From contig CM032117.1 of NCBI GenBank assembly GCA_018894105.1, positions 37,800,501 to 37,864,500 on the forward strand: a stretch of 64,000 nt of DNA, in the 5' to 3' direction. Made by a program: the position numbers and the translations under genes. The first letter of the stretch is position 1. Each line of letters starts with the position of its first letter. Origin of the DNA: Jacaranda mimosifolia (Eukaryota > Streptophyta > Magnoliopsida > Lamiales > Bignoniaceae). Of the stretch, positions 49,836 to 62,922 are shown one piece after another. The notes under the pieces are model-generated. The model was not told the origin of the DNA and did no database searches. It saw nothing but the letters and a program-made list of their open reading frames with translations.

Positions 49836-51713
49836 AAAATTAAATGGATTAATTTATCAATCTCGATCCAAAGCAACATCCCCAGGCATATATCAAACAA
49901 CATAAATGGATTAATCAGAGCATACCAACCTGAATCGCTCAAAATCCAAGGAGATGATGGATGATTCTTCCTATCACAGATTTCTGGCAGTTTCTGGCAC
50001 AGCGGAGAAAAAAGGAGAATATCTTCTAATTCCGACGTCAAAATTAAATGACGAAAAATTATCCAGAAAGCTAACTCAAATTCCGATCTTCTGTGAAAAA
50101 AATGGCTCAAATATCCATCGAATCGCTCCAGGAGAAAATCGTGAAGTGGACTGTTCTGCAGAAACCTTTTCTGGAATTGAGTGGCCTCACTTGTGGTCAC
50201 CTCCAATGCAAGTCCACACACCTTAAAACAATCCTAGAACGTCCAGATCTTTAGCTGGAGCAGATCTAGAGTTGTTTGGTGAAGAAGGAGGTTTTTGAGT
50301 GAGAGAGAGAATGGATGGAAGTTAGATCTCTACTAACTTTGGAGAGAATTTTGGAGAAAGGATTTAGCTTGCAAAATTCAGAATTTTGGCTAATGAATCT
50401 GAACTGATTTTCGGCCACTCCACCTCCCCTTATATAGAGGTGTGAGAGGTGTGATGCCAAGGTGGCATCACACCTCCCATGCTAGGGGGGGGGACCAAAA
50501 ATTCCAAGGGCATAATTGTAAGTTGGTAATTCCACTATCATGTGGTCTTGCCAACTTGCTTAATTGGAATCCAATTCCAATTAATTCAAATCATATTTGA
50601 ATTCTTCCCTCCAACAACATATTCTCCTATCAATTAAATTAATCCAATTAATTTAATTAATTCAACTTGATTTAACAATTAAATCAAGCAAACTTAACTC
50701 TTTAAGTTTTCTTTAGTTAACTTAACTCTTTAAGTCAACTTCAATTATTCAACTATCAATGTGGCTCAAATAATCAACTTCTTAATTATTTGCCTAATTT
50801 AACTCCTTATATTAGTTGATCAATTTAACACTTAAATCAATCAAGCCATAATTGATCTTGAAATCTCTCTCTCAAAATTGGTCCCTTAAGAGGGACGTAT
50901 TTTCTAACACTTAGAAATTCTTCTTTCACCACTTAGAAAAGTTCAAGGCTTTTGTGTGTGACCCATTGGGTTCAACCATTCACCGGACATAGGCTCACAA
51001 CTCCTTGTGACTTTTGAATATCAAATATTCATTCTAGTTTAAAACTCCTTTTAAACTACTCGACTCGATTCAATCGATCTCTATCAATTGAAGAGTACCT
51101 AATCTCCATGGTCGATGTCCAACCTCAAGCCCATGGAGCCCAACTAATTGGTCGAAATGAATGTCTCTGTATGAACCTTTTAAAGCTCTACGCGTTCCAT
51201 GCAAATACGGTCCTTCCGTCTCCTATCTCCATGAAAGAGGCCTAGGGCAAGATATTTGTCGACTCCCTAATAGCCTCGATTCTATGCTTCTATTCTAAAT
51301 GTTCAATTCCGATGTACGACCTTATCTTTTGGAAAACTCTTTTCCCAAACTGTCATACCACCTTGCGCAAGGATTTCTGGAATATGATCATTATAGAATG
51401 CATAGGAGATGTACTCGCCCTTCACAAAAGTGAGGAGTCGGATTCCATCTTGGATCTCATAAACCTCCATGCCAAGTAACTCATACCCAATCATACCCCG
51501 AACGGCCCGCTGGGTGACCAGGGATAAGTCAAAGCATGAGGACCGGACACAAGATTACAATGGATCCTCAGGTCAAAGGAGTAATTTATATGCACTAGCG
51601 TAAGCAGGAGAGCTTGCCACTACCGACTTGCCACTACGGCTATCTAGTGGAGTCTCCGGTGGGTTTTCAGTGCCTTGTTCTCTAACAAGCACCCACTAAC
51701 ATGCACCCGTATC
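48334..51713. repeat. Large inverted repeat (arms about 1.5 kb, spacer about 337 bp)
   Basis: The left arm 48334-49835 is the reverse complement of the right arm 50173-51713 with moderate divergence. The outer edge reads GATACGGGTGCATG on the left and its complement on the right. The inner edge reads GGCCACTCAATTCC on the left and GGAATTGAGTGGCC on the right. Confidence 0.93.
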
Positions 51714-52055
51714 ATATACAGTTGCTCATGGAACGGAGCAATATCCAACTCTTTGGATTTATGCATCGTTAGTGCAAGTTTGTCCGGATCTTCGATGTCC
51801 CGTCTCGTAAGATCCTATGACTTGGAATATTTAAGATCACGACCGTGTAAGACTTATTTCATGATCACCACCCAGTGAACTGACCAAGTCCCGTAGTCAT
51901 GTGTGATCTAAGGACTTCATCCAAATGCCAGTGAAGTAATATAATACATAAGATGAATGTGGCCATATGTAAGATATCATTCAATCAAGATTGTCTCTTT
52001 TGAAAATAGTTTTACATAGCCAAAATCATTGGCTTGCCGGGCACTATTTCTAACA
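49836..52055 (-). repeat. Copia C4: 3' LTR, end truncated
   Basis: The minus-strand start TGTTAGAAATAG is at 52055. The low-coordinate end is cut: sequence corresponding to 57270-57305 of the 5' LTR is missing and is replaced at 49836 by a junction sharing AATTC with the inverted fragment. It has an intact promoter palindrome (50448-50459 and 50463-50474). Confidence 0.9.
50448..50474 (-). promoter_or_regulatory. Perfect 12-bp palindrome at the C4 LTR promoter
   Basis: GGTGTGATGCCA, spacer AGG, then the exact reverse complement. It lies a few bases upstream (minus strand) of the TATATAAGG box near 50430-50438. In the C4 5' LTR (57905) a 13-base loss has removed one arm. Confidence 0.65.
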
Positions 52056-52069
52056 ATCTCCTACTTGCC

Positions 52070-55000
52070 CTAAAGCCAATGCCCTACAGTCTTAAGACCC
52101 ATCTTCTGAAGATGTCCTTTAAAGACCTTTTGTCCTAAGGGCTTAGTTAGTGGATCTGTTATATTCTCTTCCGAGGCAACTCTCTCCACTCGGATGTCGC
52201 ATCTCTCAATGATCTCTCTGATCAAATGATATCGCCTCAAAATGTGCTTGGATCGTTGATGAGATCTGGGCTCCTTAGCTTGTGCTACCGCCCCGGTGTT
52301 GTCACAGAAGACAACAACTGGCTCAGCTATGCTAGGCACTACATTCAACTCTTGAATGAAGTTTTTAATCCAAACACCTTCCTTTGCGGCTTCAGAAGCC
52401 GCACTATATTCTGCCTCTATGGTTGAGTCGGTCGTGGTGTCTTGTTTGGAACTTTTCCAACTCACGGCACCGCCATTGAGGCAAAATATAAATCCAGAAG
52501 TAGATTTGAGGTCATCTACATCGGATTGGAAACTTGAATCCGAAAACCCTTCTAGTTTCAATTCTCCATTACCGTATACTAAGAACAGATCCTTAGTTCT
52601 TCTCAAGTACTTAAGGATTGTATTTACGGCCATCCAGTGACTTTCACCGGGATTGGATTGGAACCTACTCGTAACACTTAGCGAGTGTGCCACATCCGAT
52701 CTTGTACATTGAACAACATACATTATGCTCCCTATGGCAGAGGCATAGGGTATTTGGGACATCTTTCGTTTCTCTTGCTCAGTCTTAGGGGCCATAGACT
52801 TCGACCGACGAATGTCATGTCCTATAGGAAGAAATCCTTTCTTGGATTCCTCCATACTAAACCTTTTTAGTATTTTATCGATGTACATGGTTTGGGATAG
52901 CCCCAATATCCTCTTCGATCTATCTCTATAGATTCGTATTCCTAATACGTAGGATGCCTCTCCCAAATCCTTCATGGAGAATTGTATAGATAACCATGCT
53001 TTAGTACACTCTAACATTCCAACCTCATTCCCAATGAGAAGGATGTTATCGACATAAAGCACAATAAACTGTACAGAACTCCCACTGGCCTTTTGATACA
53101 CACAGGGTTTATATAAGTTCTTGACAAAGCCAAACGATTTGACTGTCTTATCAAAACGTATATTCCAACTTCGAGACACTTGTTTAAGTCCATAAATGGA
53201 CTTTTGGAGTTTGCAAACCATTTGCTCGCTCCCTTTGGGTGTGAAACCTTGTGGTTTCTCCATGTATATTTCCTCTTCAATGTTTCCATTGAGAAAGGCG
53301 GTTTTCACATCCATTTGCCATATCTCATAGTCATAATATGCAGCTATGGCAAGTAGGATCTGAATGGACTTAGGCATTGCGACTGGTGAAAAGGTTTCCT
53401 CGAAATCAATATCGGGTCTTTGAGTATAACCTCTAGCCACTAGTCGCCCCTTAAAAGTTGTCACTTCTCCATCTACTCCAAGCTTTCACTTATAGATCCA
53501 CTTGCAACCTACGGGAACTATTCCCTTCGATGGATCTACCAAAGTCCATACTTTGTTTGAGTACATGGAGTCCATTTCGGATCTCATGGCTTCTTGCCAG
53601 CGTCTTGAGTCTATGTCCAACATAGCTTCCTTATAGGTCTTCGGATCACTATCCAACTGACCCGTCTCACGAAGAAATTTAAACCTTTCGGGTTGCTTCT
53701 TGACGCGGTCAGACCTTCTTAGAGGATGTGTATCGGGCTTTTGTGATTCAATTGTTTCCACCGCCTGTGGGATTTGTTGATCGTTTTGAACTTCATCAAG
53801 TTCAACAACAACGCCATTTCTATCCAATAGAAATTCCTTTTCCAGAAAGACAGCGTTCCTCGAGACAAACACCTTTTGTTCCGAGGGATCATAAAAATAA
53901 TAACCCATAGACTCTCTTGGGTATCCCACAAACTTGCACAAGATGGATCTACTATCCAACTTATCTCCCACTATCCGTCTTACGTAGGCAGGAGATCCCC
54001 AAATCTTCAAATATTGATAAGAAGGTGCTTTGCCATGCCATATCTCATATGGTGTCTTTGGCACCGACTTTGAAGGTACTATATTTAGTAACTTCGCTGC
54101 CGTAGTCAAGGCATATCCCCAAAAGGATATCGGTACATCGGAGAAGCTCATCATGGAACGCACCATGTCCAACAGTGTGCGGTTTCTCCTCTCGGCTACT
54201 CCATTGAGCTGCGGTGTGCCGGGGGGAGTCCATTGTGAGAGAATCCCATTCTCCTTTAGATAATCCAAGAATTCGGTGCTCAAGTATTCTCCTCCTCGAT
54301 CCAATCGAAGAGTTTTAATACTTAGCCTTAGTTGCTTTTCTACTTCATTTTTATACTCTTTGAACTTTTCAAAGGCTTCGGATTTGTTCTTCATAAGATA
54401 CAAGTGTCCGAAACGACTGTGATCATCGGTAAAGGTGATGAAGTGGGAATAGACACCTCTCCCACTAACTCTTAGTGGTCCACAAACATCTGTGTGGATC
54501 AAATCCAAAAGATTTGTGGAGCGCTCCGATTGTCCTACAAAAGGAGCTTTGGTCATTTTTCCTTTTAAACAGGACTCACAAGTTGGAAGTTCTTCAATGC
54601 CACTAACATTTAGTGTTTTGAGAGCCTTTAACTTATTTATCCTATTTTTGGATATATGGCCAAGTCTTGCATGCCATAGCATGGCATCCTCTTGGATATC
54701 TTACTTCCTTTTATTTGATTGAATGTGCATTAGTGAAGTTTGGGAATTAAGTATGTACAATTCATTAGACAATATACGTTTAGCAACTAAAGAACCATTC
54801 TTTGATGCCAATAGATTCCCATTCGATATTGAAAAATCATATCCTTCATTATCTAGAACGGGAATAGAAATAATATTTTTGACAAGATTGGGTACATAGT
54901 AAACTGGATCAAGTTCAATGCTTTTATTCCCTAAATCTAGCTTGATTATTCCTTGGAATGTAGCAGCAACAGTTGCTCCATTTCCCAGGCGGAGGATCAT

Positions 55001-55348
55001 ATCCCCTTCACGTAGACTCCTTCTTCTTTCCATCCCCTGCAACGAATTACAGAGGTGAGAACCGCATGCGGTATCGAATACCCATGTGGAAGAATTCGTC
55101 GTTAAATGCACTTCAATGAAAAACATACCCTTCGTAAGAGTAGCAAGGTAAGCTTTACAATTTCTTCTCCAATGACCTTTTTCGCCACAGTGGAAATAGT
55201 TTGCATCTACTTTGGCCTTTTTCTTGTCTAGGACATAGGTCCTCTTATCAGAGTCAAGAATGATTTTGAGATTTCTTAGCCAGTCTTGGAAGTTTGGCCC
55301 GGTTAGCTTATTGGTTTCCAAAATAGTTGAGAGTGGATTCTTAGCCAT
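52070..55348 (-). pseudogene. Copia C4: gag-pol polyprotein, one frame with two stops
   Basis: One frame of 1093 codons runs from ATG 55348 (MAKNPLSTILETNK) to the natural stop at 52070, broken only by TAA at 54701-54703 and TGA at 53486-53488 (CGA in C1 and C2). Gag keeps about 40 N-terminal residues, then jumps in frame from YVLD to KKKAKV, losing about 200 residues (the whole UBN2 domain). The zinc knuckle NYFHCGEKGHWRRNC lacks its first Cys. Protease: FDTACGSH. Integrase: HTDVCGP, LDRGGEY and NGVAERRNR keep the catalytic D, D and E. Reverse transcriptase has YVDN instead of YVDD (codon 53045-53047). RNase H: STSGFIFCLNGGAVSWKSSKQ. It is dead for reverse transcription, but is the most recently active copy here. 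Confidence 0.95.
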
Positions 55349-57254
55349 TTTGATTTTGAAGATTTCGCAAATGTACAAAGAGACGAAAAAGAAAAGAATA
55401 AGCATGCGATTGATTTGATATTGAAAACATGTTTATGGTCTTTCAAGCATGTTTTTCTCGCACTATTTTATCAAATCCTTTACCCCCAAAAAGAATTCGG
55501 GAAATCATATTTCCTAGTGAGAATCAAGATCCCGAGGACTTGTAAGTGGACCCACGACTTGTGAGACATCCACAAGCAATCGAAGGGTAAGCAACATTTG
55601 CTAATTGCATCTTATGCAATTCTTGATATATTTTGCCTCACTTTTCATGTAGACCCACGACTCGTGCGACATCTACATTACTAAGTGTTAAGTCAAACCT
55701 ACCAATCATGCTTCGGTTCGAGACGGGCCACACGTCATCCCACGACTCGTGTGCCAATGCGTGGGCATTCCCCAACCAAAGTGCATCTTATGCTAAGTAT
55801 GTGGACACAACTTTTCTACCATAAGTGTGACCCACGATTCGTGAGACATCACACAAATGATGCTAGCATCATCATGCCACATCCTATTGGTAAAAGGCTT
55901 GGATTAATTAAAACTCCTTTTAATATGAAATCCATTTTGACTTAATATTTGAAAAATACTTAGACTTTCTAAGTGGAGGATTTTTTTTTGCTTGCAAAGA
56001 TCTCATCATTATTTTATCTTCTTATTTAGGTTCTCTATATCCTAGTCTTGCATCGCATACAAAATAGGATATGGAAAGCATAAATAAGTAAATGCGCCTA
56101 GCATACATCTAGGGTGGGATGACCATGAGCCTTAACCAAGTGATGCACTTAGAGCCATAGGTGCATCACTTAGTTGATTTTAAGTGGGTTGATTAAATCT
56201 AGCTATTACATGATAGTATCCCATACATTCATGGGCCTTCATAAGGTCTTCATGCCTCCAATGGTGTCCTTTGCTCCTTGTAACAATTACATGAGCAGGA
56301 AATCCTCACTCCTAAAGATTCTACTCTCATAACTTTTACAAGATGAATCAAGAGGCATGCAAGCCTCAATTTAATACAACCAACTTTTCAACAACTTGAA
56401 AATAAATAAAATCATATTAAAGGCTCATGATCATCCCCATTCATTCATCATCCATTCAAAAATTAAATGAACAATAAATAAACAAGAATTAACAATTAAT
56501 TCTACCAATTAAATGCTCATCATATAAACAAGAAATTGGTCATGCATAACAATTATGCAACTATCTTGGAGATCAACTTTAACCAATTTTAAGGAGCACT
56601 CAAAAATGTCAAACATAATTTTGAGACCTTGCACAACACTTGTGCATGTGTTGTGTGCAATGCAAAACAATTAGGAGCATAAAAGGATGGACTTGGGGGC
56701 TCAAAAATCGCCCCCCAAACCAGGTGCTGCTGCTGCCGGTCGGTTTTGGGGGGGCAATTCAAGCCCCATTCCTTCAAATTTCATGCACCTATCTTTCTAC
56801 CATGTGTGACCAACACATTGATACACATTTCTGCCCAAATTTCAGATTCAAAACAGTTTCAAAAACTGAAAATTAAAGTGCACAAACTTGCTCCAAAAAC
56901 TAGTCAAGGTGAGAATCATATTCTTCAAACAATCTCCAAATAAACTCCAATCCAATTGGATCCAAAAATGACCAGAACACTTTCAGTCATTCAACAACAT
57001 GCTATATCAACATATAACATCAATTAATGTCAAATCAAAATTCAACATTAACTTCTATGAATTAAAACATGCTAACTATACGAATTAACAATTAAATCAC
57101 ATAATAACATGCTTTCAATTCATCAAACACATAATCCACATGCATCTCCAATCCACACACTCCAATTCATCAATGAATCAAGTATGTGGATGATACAATC
57201 AGATCATCACATGATCCAACTGTGCAACAAAAATCCAAATAAGTGCATGATATT
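55349..57254 (-). other. Copia C4: untranslated leader
   Basis: Collinear with the C2 and C3 leaders. It holds four spaced near-palindromes of type CACGACTCGTG (55553, 55656, 55741, 55833), a GC-rich island at about 56690-56765 and a pyrimidine-rich tract just before gag. The CTTGTAG acceptor-like site of C2 and C3 reads TTTGTAC here. Confidence 0.7.
55553..55843 (-). repeat. Four spaced CACGACTCGTG near-palindromes
   Basis: CACGACTTGTG 55553-55563, CACGACTCGTG 55656-55666, CACGACTCGTG 55741-55751 and CACGATTCGTG 55833-55843. The spacing is 85-103 bases. Corresponding positions in C2 and C3 carry related CAC..GG motifs. Confidence 0.7.
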
Positions 57255-57267
57255 GGCTCCGATACCA
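57255..57267 (-). other. C4 primer binding site (initiator tRNA-Met)
   Basis: On the minus strand TGGTATCGGAGCC, two bases after the LTR end. It matches the complement of the plant initiator tRNA-Met 3' end (TGGTATCAGAGCC) except for one base. Confidence 0.85.
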
Positions 57268-57269
57268 TT

Positions 57270-59501
57270 TGAAAGTGCTATGGCCGAGATAAGCCAAACA
57301 AATTCAAAATTAAATAGCAAATCTCGATCCAAAGAAACATACCCAGGCATATATCATACAACATAAATGGATTAATCAGAGCATACCAACCTGAATCGCT
57401 CAAAATCCAAGGAGATGATGGATGATTCTTCCTATCACAGATTTCCGGCAGTTTCTGGCACAGCGGAGCAAAAGGAGAATATATTCCAATTTGGACCTCC
57501 GAATGAAAAGAGGAAAAATTCTCCAGAAATCTAACACAAATTTCGATCTTCTGTCAAAAAATTGGCTCAAATATCCATCGGATCGCTCCAGGATAAAATC
57601 GTGAACTGGACTGTTCTGCAGAAACTTTTTCTGGAATTGAGTGGCCTCACTTGTGGTCACCTCCAAAGCAAGTCCACACACCTTAAAGCAATCCTAGAAT
57701 GTCCAGATCTTTAGCTGGAGCAGATCTAGAGTTTTTTGGTGAAGAAGGAGGTTTTTGAGTGAGAGAGAGAATGGATGGAAGTTAGATCTCTACTAACTTT
57801 GGAGAGCATTTTGGAGGAAGGATTTAGCTTGCAAAATTCAGAATTTTGGCTAATGAATCTGGACTGATTTTCGGCCACTCCACCTCCCCTTATATAGAGG
57901 TGTGAGAGGTGGCATCACACCTCCCATGCTAAGGGGGGGACCGAAAATTCCAAGGGCATAATTGTAAGTTGGTAATTCCACTATCATGTAGTTTTGCCAA
58001 CTTGCTTAATTGGAATCCAATTCCAATTAATTCAAATCATATTTGAATTCTTCCCTCCAACAATATATTCTCCTATCAATTAAATTAATCCAATTAATTT
58101 AATTAATTCAACTTGATTTAACAATTAAATCAAGCAAACTTAACTCTTTAAGTTTTCTTTAGTTAACTTAACTCTTTAAGTCAACTTCAATTATTCAACT
58201 ATCAATGTGGCTCAAATAATAAACTCCTTAATTATTTGCCTAATCTAACTCCTTAAATTAGTTGATCAATTTAACACTTAAATCAATCAAGCCATAATTG
58301 ATCTTGAAATCTCTCTCTCAAAATTGGTCCGTTAAGAGGGATGTATTTTCTAACACTTAGAAATTCTTCTTTCACCACTTAGAAAAGTTCAAGGCTTTTG
58401 TGTGTGACCTATTGGATTCAACCATTCATCGGACATAGGCTCACAACTCCTTGTGACTTTTGAATATCAAATATTCATTCTAGTTTAAAACTCCTTTTAA
58501 ACTAATCAACTCGATTCAATCGATCTCTATCAATTGAAGAGTACCTAATCTCCATGGTCGATGTCCAACCTCAAGCCCATGGAGCCCAACTAATTGATCG
58601 AAATGAATGTCTCTGTATGAACCTTTTAAAGATCTACGCGTTCCATGCAAATACGGTCCTTCCGTCTCCTATCTCCATGAAAGAGGCCTAGGGCAAGATA
58701 TTTGTCGGCTCCCTAATAGCCTCGATTCTATGCTTTTATTCTAAATGTTCAATTCCGATGTACGACCTTATCTTTTGGAAAACTCTTTTCCCAAACTGTC
58801 ATACCACTTTGGGCAAGGATTTCTGGAATATGATCATTATAGAATGCATAGGAAATGTACTCGCCCTTCACAAAAGCGAGGAGTCGGATTCCATCTTGGA
58901 TTTCATAAACCTCCATGCCAAGTAACTCATACCCAATCATACCCCGAACGGCCCGTTGAGTGACAAGGGATAAGTCAAAACATGTGGACTGGACACAAGG
59001 TTGCAATGGATCCTCAGGTCGAAGGACTAATTTATATGCACTAGCGTAAGCAGGAGAGCTTGCCACTACCGACTTGCCACTATGGCTACCTAGTGGAATC
59101 TCCGGTGGGTCTTCAGTGTCTTGTTCTCTAACAAGCACCCACTAACATGCACTCGTATCATATACAGTTGCTCATGGAACGGAGCAATATCCAACTCTTT
59201 GGATTTATGCATCGTTAGTGCAAGTCTGTCCGGATCTTAGATGTCCCGTCTCGTAAGATCCTATGACTTGGAATATTTAAGATCACGACCGTGTAAGACT
59301 TATTTCATGATCACCACCCAGTGAACTGACCAAGTCCCGTAGTCATGTGTGATCTAAGGACTTCATCCAAATGCCAGTGAAGTAGTATAATGCATAAGAT
59401 GAATGTGGCCATATGTAAGATATCATTCAATCAAGATTGTCTCTTTAGAAAATAGTTTTACAAAGCCAAAATCATTGACTTGCCGGGCACTATTTCTAAC
59501 A
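57270..59501 (-). repeat. Copia C4: 5' LTR (2232 bp)
   Basis: The minus-strand start TGTTAGAAATAG is at 59501 and the end GCACTTTCA at 57270. The hairpin chain is at about 58060-58290, including a 9-bp stem 58112-58120 with 58126-58134. The TATA box is near 57891-57897. One arm of the promoter palindrome is deleted. Confidence 0.92.
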
Positions 59502-60037
59502 TGTATGGATGCAATTAGGTACCAAATTCAATTCATGAATCCTCAAGTATACAGATCATCATAAATTATCAAACTGAATCAAAGAATCATATTAAACTCA
59601 ACTTATACCATATATATATAACAACATTTGCCCACATCTGTGGCTTTTATTAAAAACCTTACAGTATATGTTTATTAAAAAATTATTGACCATTTTATTG
59701 ATAATAAATCATTTGTGCTCTTACAAGTCATTTTATTGACATATATTGACAATTGCATTATTTAATAATTTTCTTTTCTTTTTTTTTTTTAATTCAAAGT
59801 TACATTAAAGAAGAGGTGCTAACTTGTTACTTCTTATGTTTTTTTCTTCTTGGATGATTTAATTAACTCTTATTTTCTTGAACTCTTTAGCTTTATTTGT
59901 GTATTCATGTCTTCTACGGTACTCAGTGCGACATGTTTCTTCCTCAATATCCTACCTAGTCTTCATTGTTGAAATACATCTACTATAATAAAAATTAAAA
60001 TTAATTATGTCCATATATAAAAAGTATAGGTGAGACT
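59502..60037 (+). repeat. Host-DNA direct repeat, right copy (536 bp)
   Basis: Second copy of 47798-48332. Unlike the left copy it continues into unique host DNA (TTGAGAGTTATC) after GGTGAGACT, so this side probably shows the ancestral order. Confidence 0.93.
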
Positions 60038-61733
60038 TGAGAGTTATCTAAATAGCCTTATATAATGATATTTTAAATATATATAAACATATTTAGTACT
60101 ATTAATTATACCTGAAGTTAAATTTAAGGGAGAAGTTTCTTAATACATTACCGTTTCAAGAACCACTTGTTGAAAAATGAAACACTGAAAATTAATTAAT
60201 TGAAAAATTACCAAAATGAAATGTATCTTGAAGGACTTAATATTCAAAAGACATGATTTACATGTTTCTTTTATAATCTAATGACTAATAGTAGCTGAAA
60301 CTATTTAATTATTTTACTTTTTGGTGATATCCTAAGAAACTTTTATTTTTGTTTTTTATTATCCTTAATAAATTGAATTTGCAAGTTGTTATTCCATTTT
60401 AATTTGATTTATATTTTATTTTTTTGTTCATTGAAAAGTTATACGCATATGCATGCACTTACTTATTATCTTTGATTTTTTTAAAGAATAAATTTAAATT
60501 ATTATTTTATGAAATAAAATTATATAAAAAAATGATCAAATAATTTGGAGCAATTTGTAAATTTGTAAATTTAGATAAAAAAAAGAAAATTTATATTACT
60601 TATTTAATATTAGATTTTTAATAGAACATGTGTTTTTAATCTAAATTAGAAAGAAAGAAAAAAATTTCATGTGTGCCGTGTATTTGCAAATTTGTTCCGA
60701 CTTTTCTACCTAATTACTATCTTCTTAGTCAAGTCAAAAAAAGAGGAAGTTAGATTCTTGTCAATTAATTTTAAACCTTGAAATATCAAGCAAAATAAGA
60801 AAAACTGTAAGGGAAGTAAGCATTTCTCATTTTATTTGGTGCAAACATTCTGAGCTCATAATCTTCTTTTGTTTTTAATATATTGTAAACCTTTATTTAA
60901 AAAAAAATTAAAATAAGAATATTACATTATTTTATAACTTTTTGTTGGTTGAGAAAATATTTCTAAATGTTCCTTTAAAAGCTTATAATGTTGATTCATA
61001 AATTTGCTAAGCTGGATTATGGGATTAAGTTGACCATTAATATAATATTACATGCATGAATTTGTTAAATATAGTTTCATTCTTTAAAACAAATTGTTGT
61101 GTCTTATTAATTAATTAATATTTAGCAATACACGTAATAAGGACTTTTCATAGTTGGATACTATGGATTTAATGGGTATATACTTCGTCTCTAATAGGTA
61201 TATATTTCGTAAGAAATAAATTTTTATTTTTTAATATATATACACATTAGGAGTACGTTAAATTCGAACCTTTAGACAATCAAATGCCATTAGACTAAAA
61301 GTCACTCAGCTCGTGGAGTGTGGACGAAATAGATGGATTGATGTGACATTTTGTCCAGTGAAATGTATTTGGTGTTATTCCACTTTATATTCGAGAGTCT
61401 GTTTGCTTAGTGTGTTTGGATTAGGTATGATAGTACGATTAGGATAAATAGTAAGTTATTATATATCCTATCTAATATTTGTTTGCATATTTTAAATAAC
61501 TTGATATCTAACTTTGATTGTTTGTTTGGTATGATTATCCCATGTGATGAACTATAATTTATTTCTAATTTAGGTTGGAAAATATATCACACCCTAGGGC
61601 CTTGATACACAAGTCAAGTTTGACCTTAAATGCATGTCAGATCCTAACTATATCAAGGGCTTCTAAAAATGAACCAAATATTGGAATTGACTTAGATTGT
61701 GTATCTATCATACAACATCAAAGCAAGCAAACG

Positions 61734-61790
<57 letters not shown>

Positions 61791-62922
61791 TCTTCTTCTT
61801 CTTCTTCTTCTTCTAATTTTTAAAGAAAGAACCCATATTTGTATGAACTAATGCATTTATGTAGTATCATTCTTTTCCTCATTCTTTTTATTCATCAATT
61901 GATTTTCTTTAATGTAATTTTTTTCTATGAGTCCAATTAAAATAAGTTTAATTTGATTGTGATTTACCACTAAATCATATGTGTAAAAGGTAATAGTTAT
62001 TTTCTTATTAGATGAAGATATATTCTAGTTAATTAATTGCAGTTTAATTGTTATTTCCTATGAGTTCAAATGAATATGTTGGTTGAAGGATAAATTTACG
62101 CACTTGTTAAGTAAAAAGAATTGACTCAATTAATTTTAATGTAATTATTATTTAGTACAATTAATTAAAGATACATTTTATTTGGAATACATGTAAAAAA
62201 TTCAATGTATATACCTTGGATGTATATACATTTGGTAAGTTGAAATACTTGTTTTAATCATTTTTAATATAGTTATATTTTTTATGCATATAATTGAAGC
62301 TACAATTAATTTAATTGTAATTATCTGATGATTTTATTAGATAGGGATATATTTGTTCCCATAGAAATAAATAAATAAATATATATATATATATATATAT
62401 ATAGATATTCATAGATTTATAAGTAGTATAGATTTGGGATTAAAAACATACTGTAATTATAAACATATAGTTTGAAAAGTATTGCGTGATGTTACTACTA
62501 TTATTTAAATTAACTTTGTTGATTAAATAAAATAAATTTATTTTGTTTTGTATTAGACTTAACCCGATCCCACTGTACCCCACTCGACCCCTCACCCCAC
62601 ATATATATTTCTACTCTTTAGCATCGTTTTCATCAATTTAATAAAGTAAATATAGATTCATTTATTTTGTATTAGGTCCAAATAATTGACACGTCCTCTT
62701 TTATTACTCTTTGGTATACTTTTCGTTAAAAAATTGCATGTTGCAATAATGCAAGAATAGTGTCAAAACATCAAAAATCTTGCTATATAGATCACATGAG
62801 TTAGAAAATGAAATACCTGACTTTATATATATACAAAAAGTTCAAATATAGTTGTGGCAAAATTCAGGCACCACTGATATATATATATATATATATATAT
62901 TTAGTCATTCTTTTTCTTAATC
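60038..62922. other. AT-rich host DNA with microsatellites, no gene seen
   Basis: Contains CT repeats at 61737-61788 followed by CTT repeats to 61815, and AT runs at 62378-62402 and 62875-62900. The ORF across the CT/CTT tract (61575-61823, Ser/Leu repeats) is a product of the repeat. Confidence 0.6.
61737..61815. repeat. Compound microsatellite (CT)n(CTT)n
   Basis: About 26 CT units, then about 9 CTT units. Pyrimidine only on the plus strand. Confidence 0.97.

Larger units (their letters stand above)
49836..59501 (-). mobile_element. Ty1/copia element C4, best preserved copy
   Basis: Minus-strand element with 5' LTR 57270-59501, primer site 57255-57267, leader 55349-57254, gag-pol 55348-52070, purine tract 52056-52069 and 3' LTR 49836-52055. 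The 3' LTR lacks its last few dozen bases because it is fused to an inverted LTR fragment. The two LTRs are close to each other except in U5. The pentamer beside the 5' end is TGTAT (59502-59506), with no partner at the other end because of the rearrangement. Confidence 0.93.

Noticed and set aside
49754..50226. ORFs at the LTR-LTR junction (minus 49754-50221, plus 49954-50226)
   Set aside because: They lie in LTR U5 sequence and are matched by a shorter, shifted ORF at 57400-57681 in the other LTR, so there is no kept frame.
61575..61823. ORF with Ser/Leu repeats
   Set aside because: It is the translation of the CT/CTT repeat; the upstream part has no family features.
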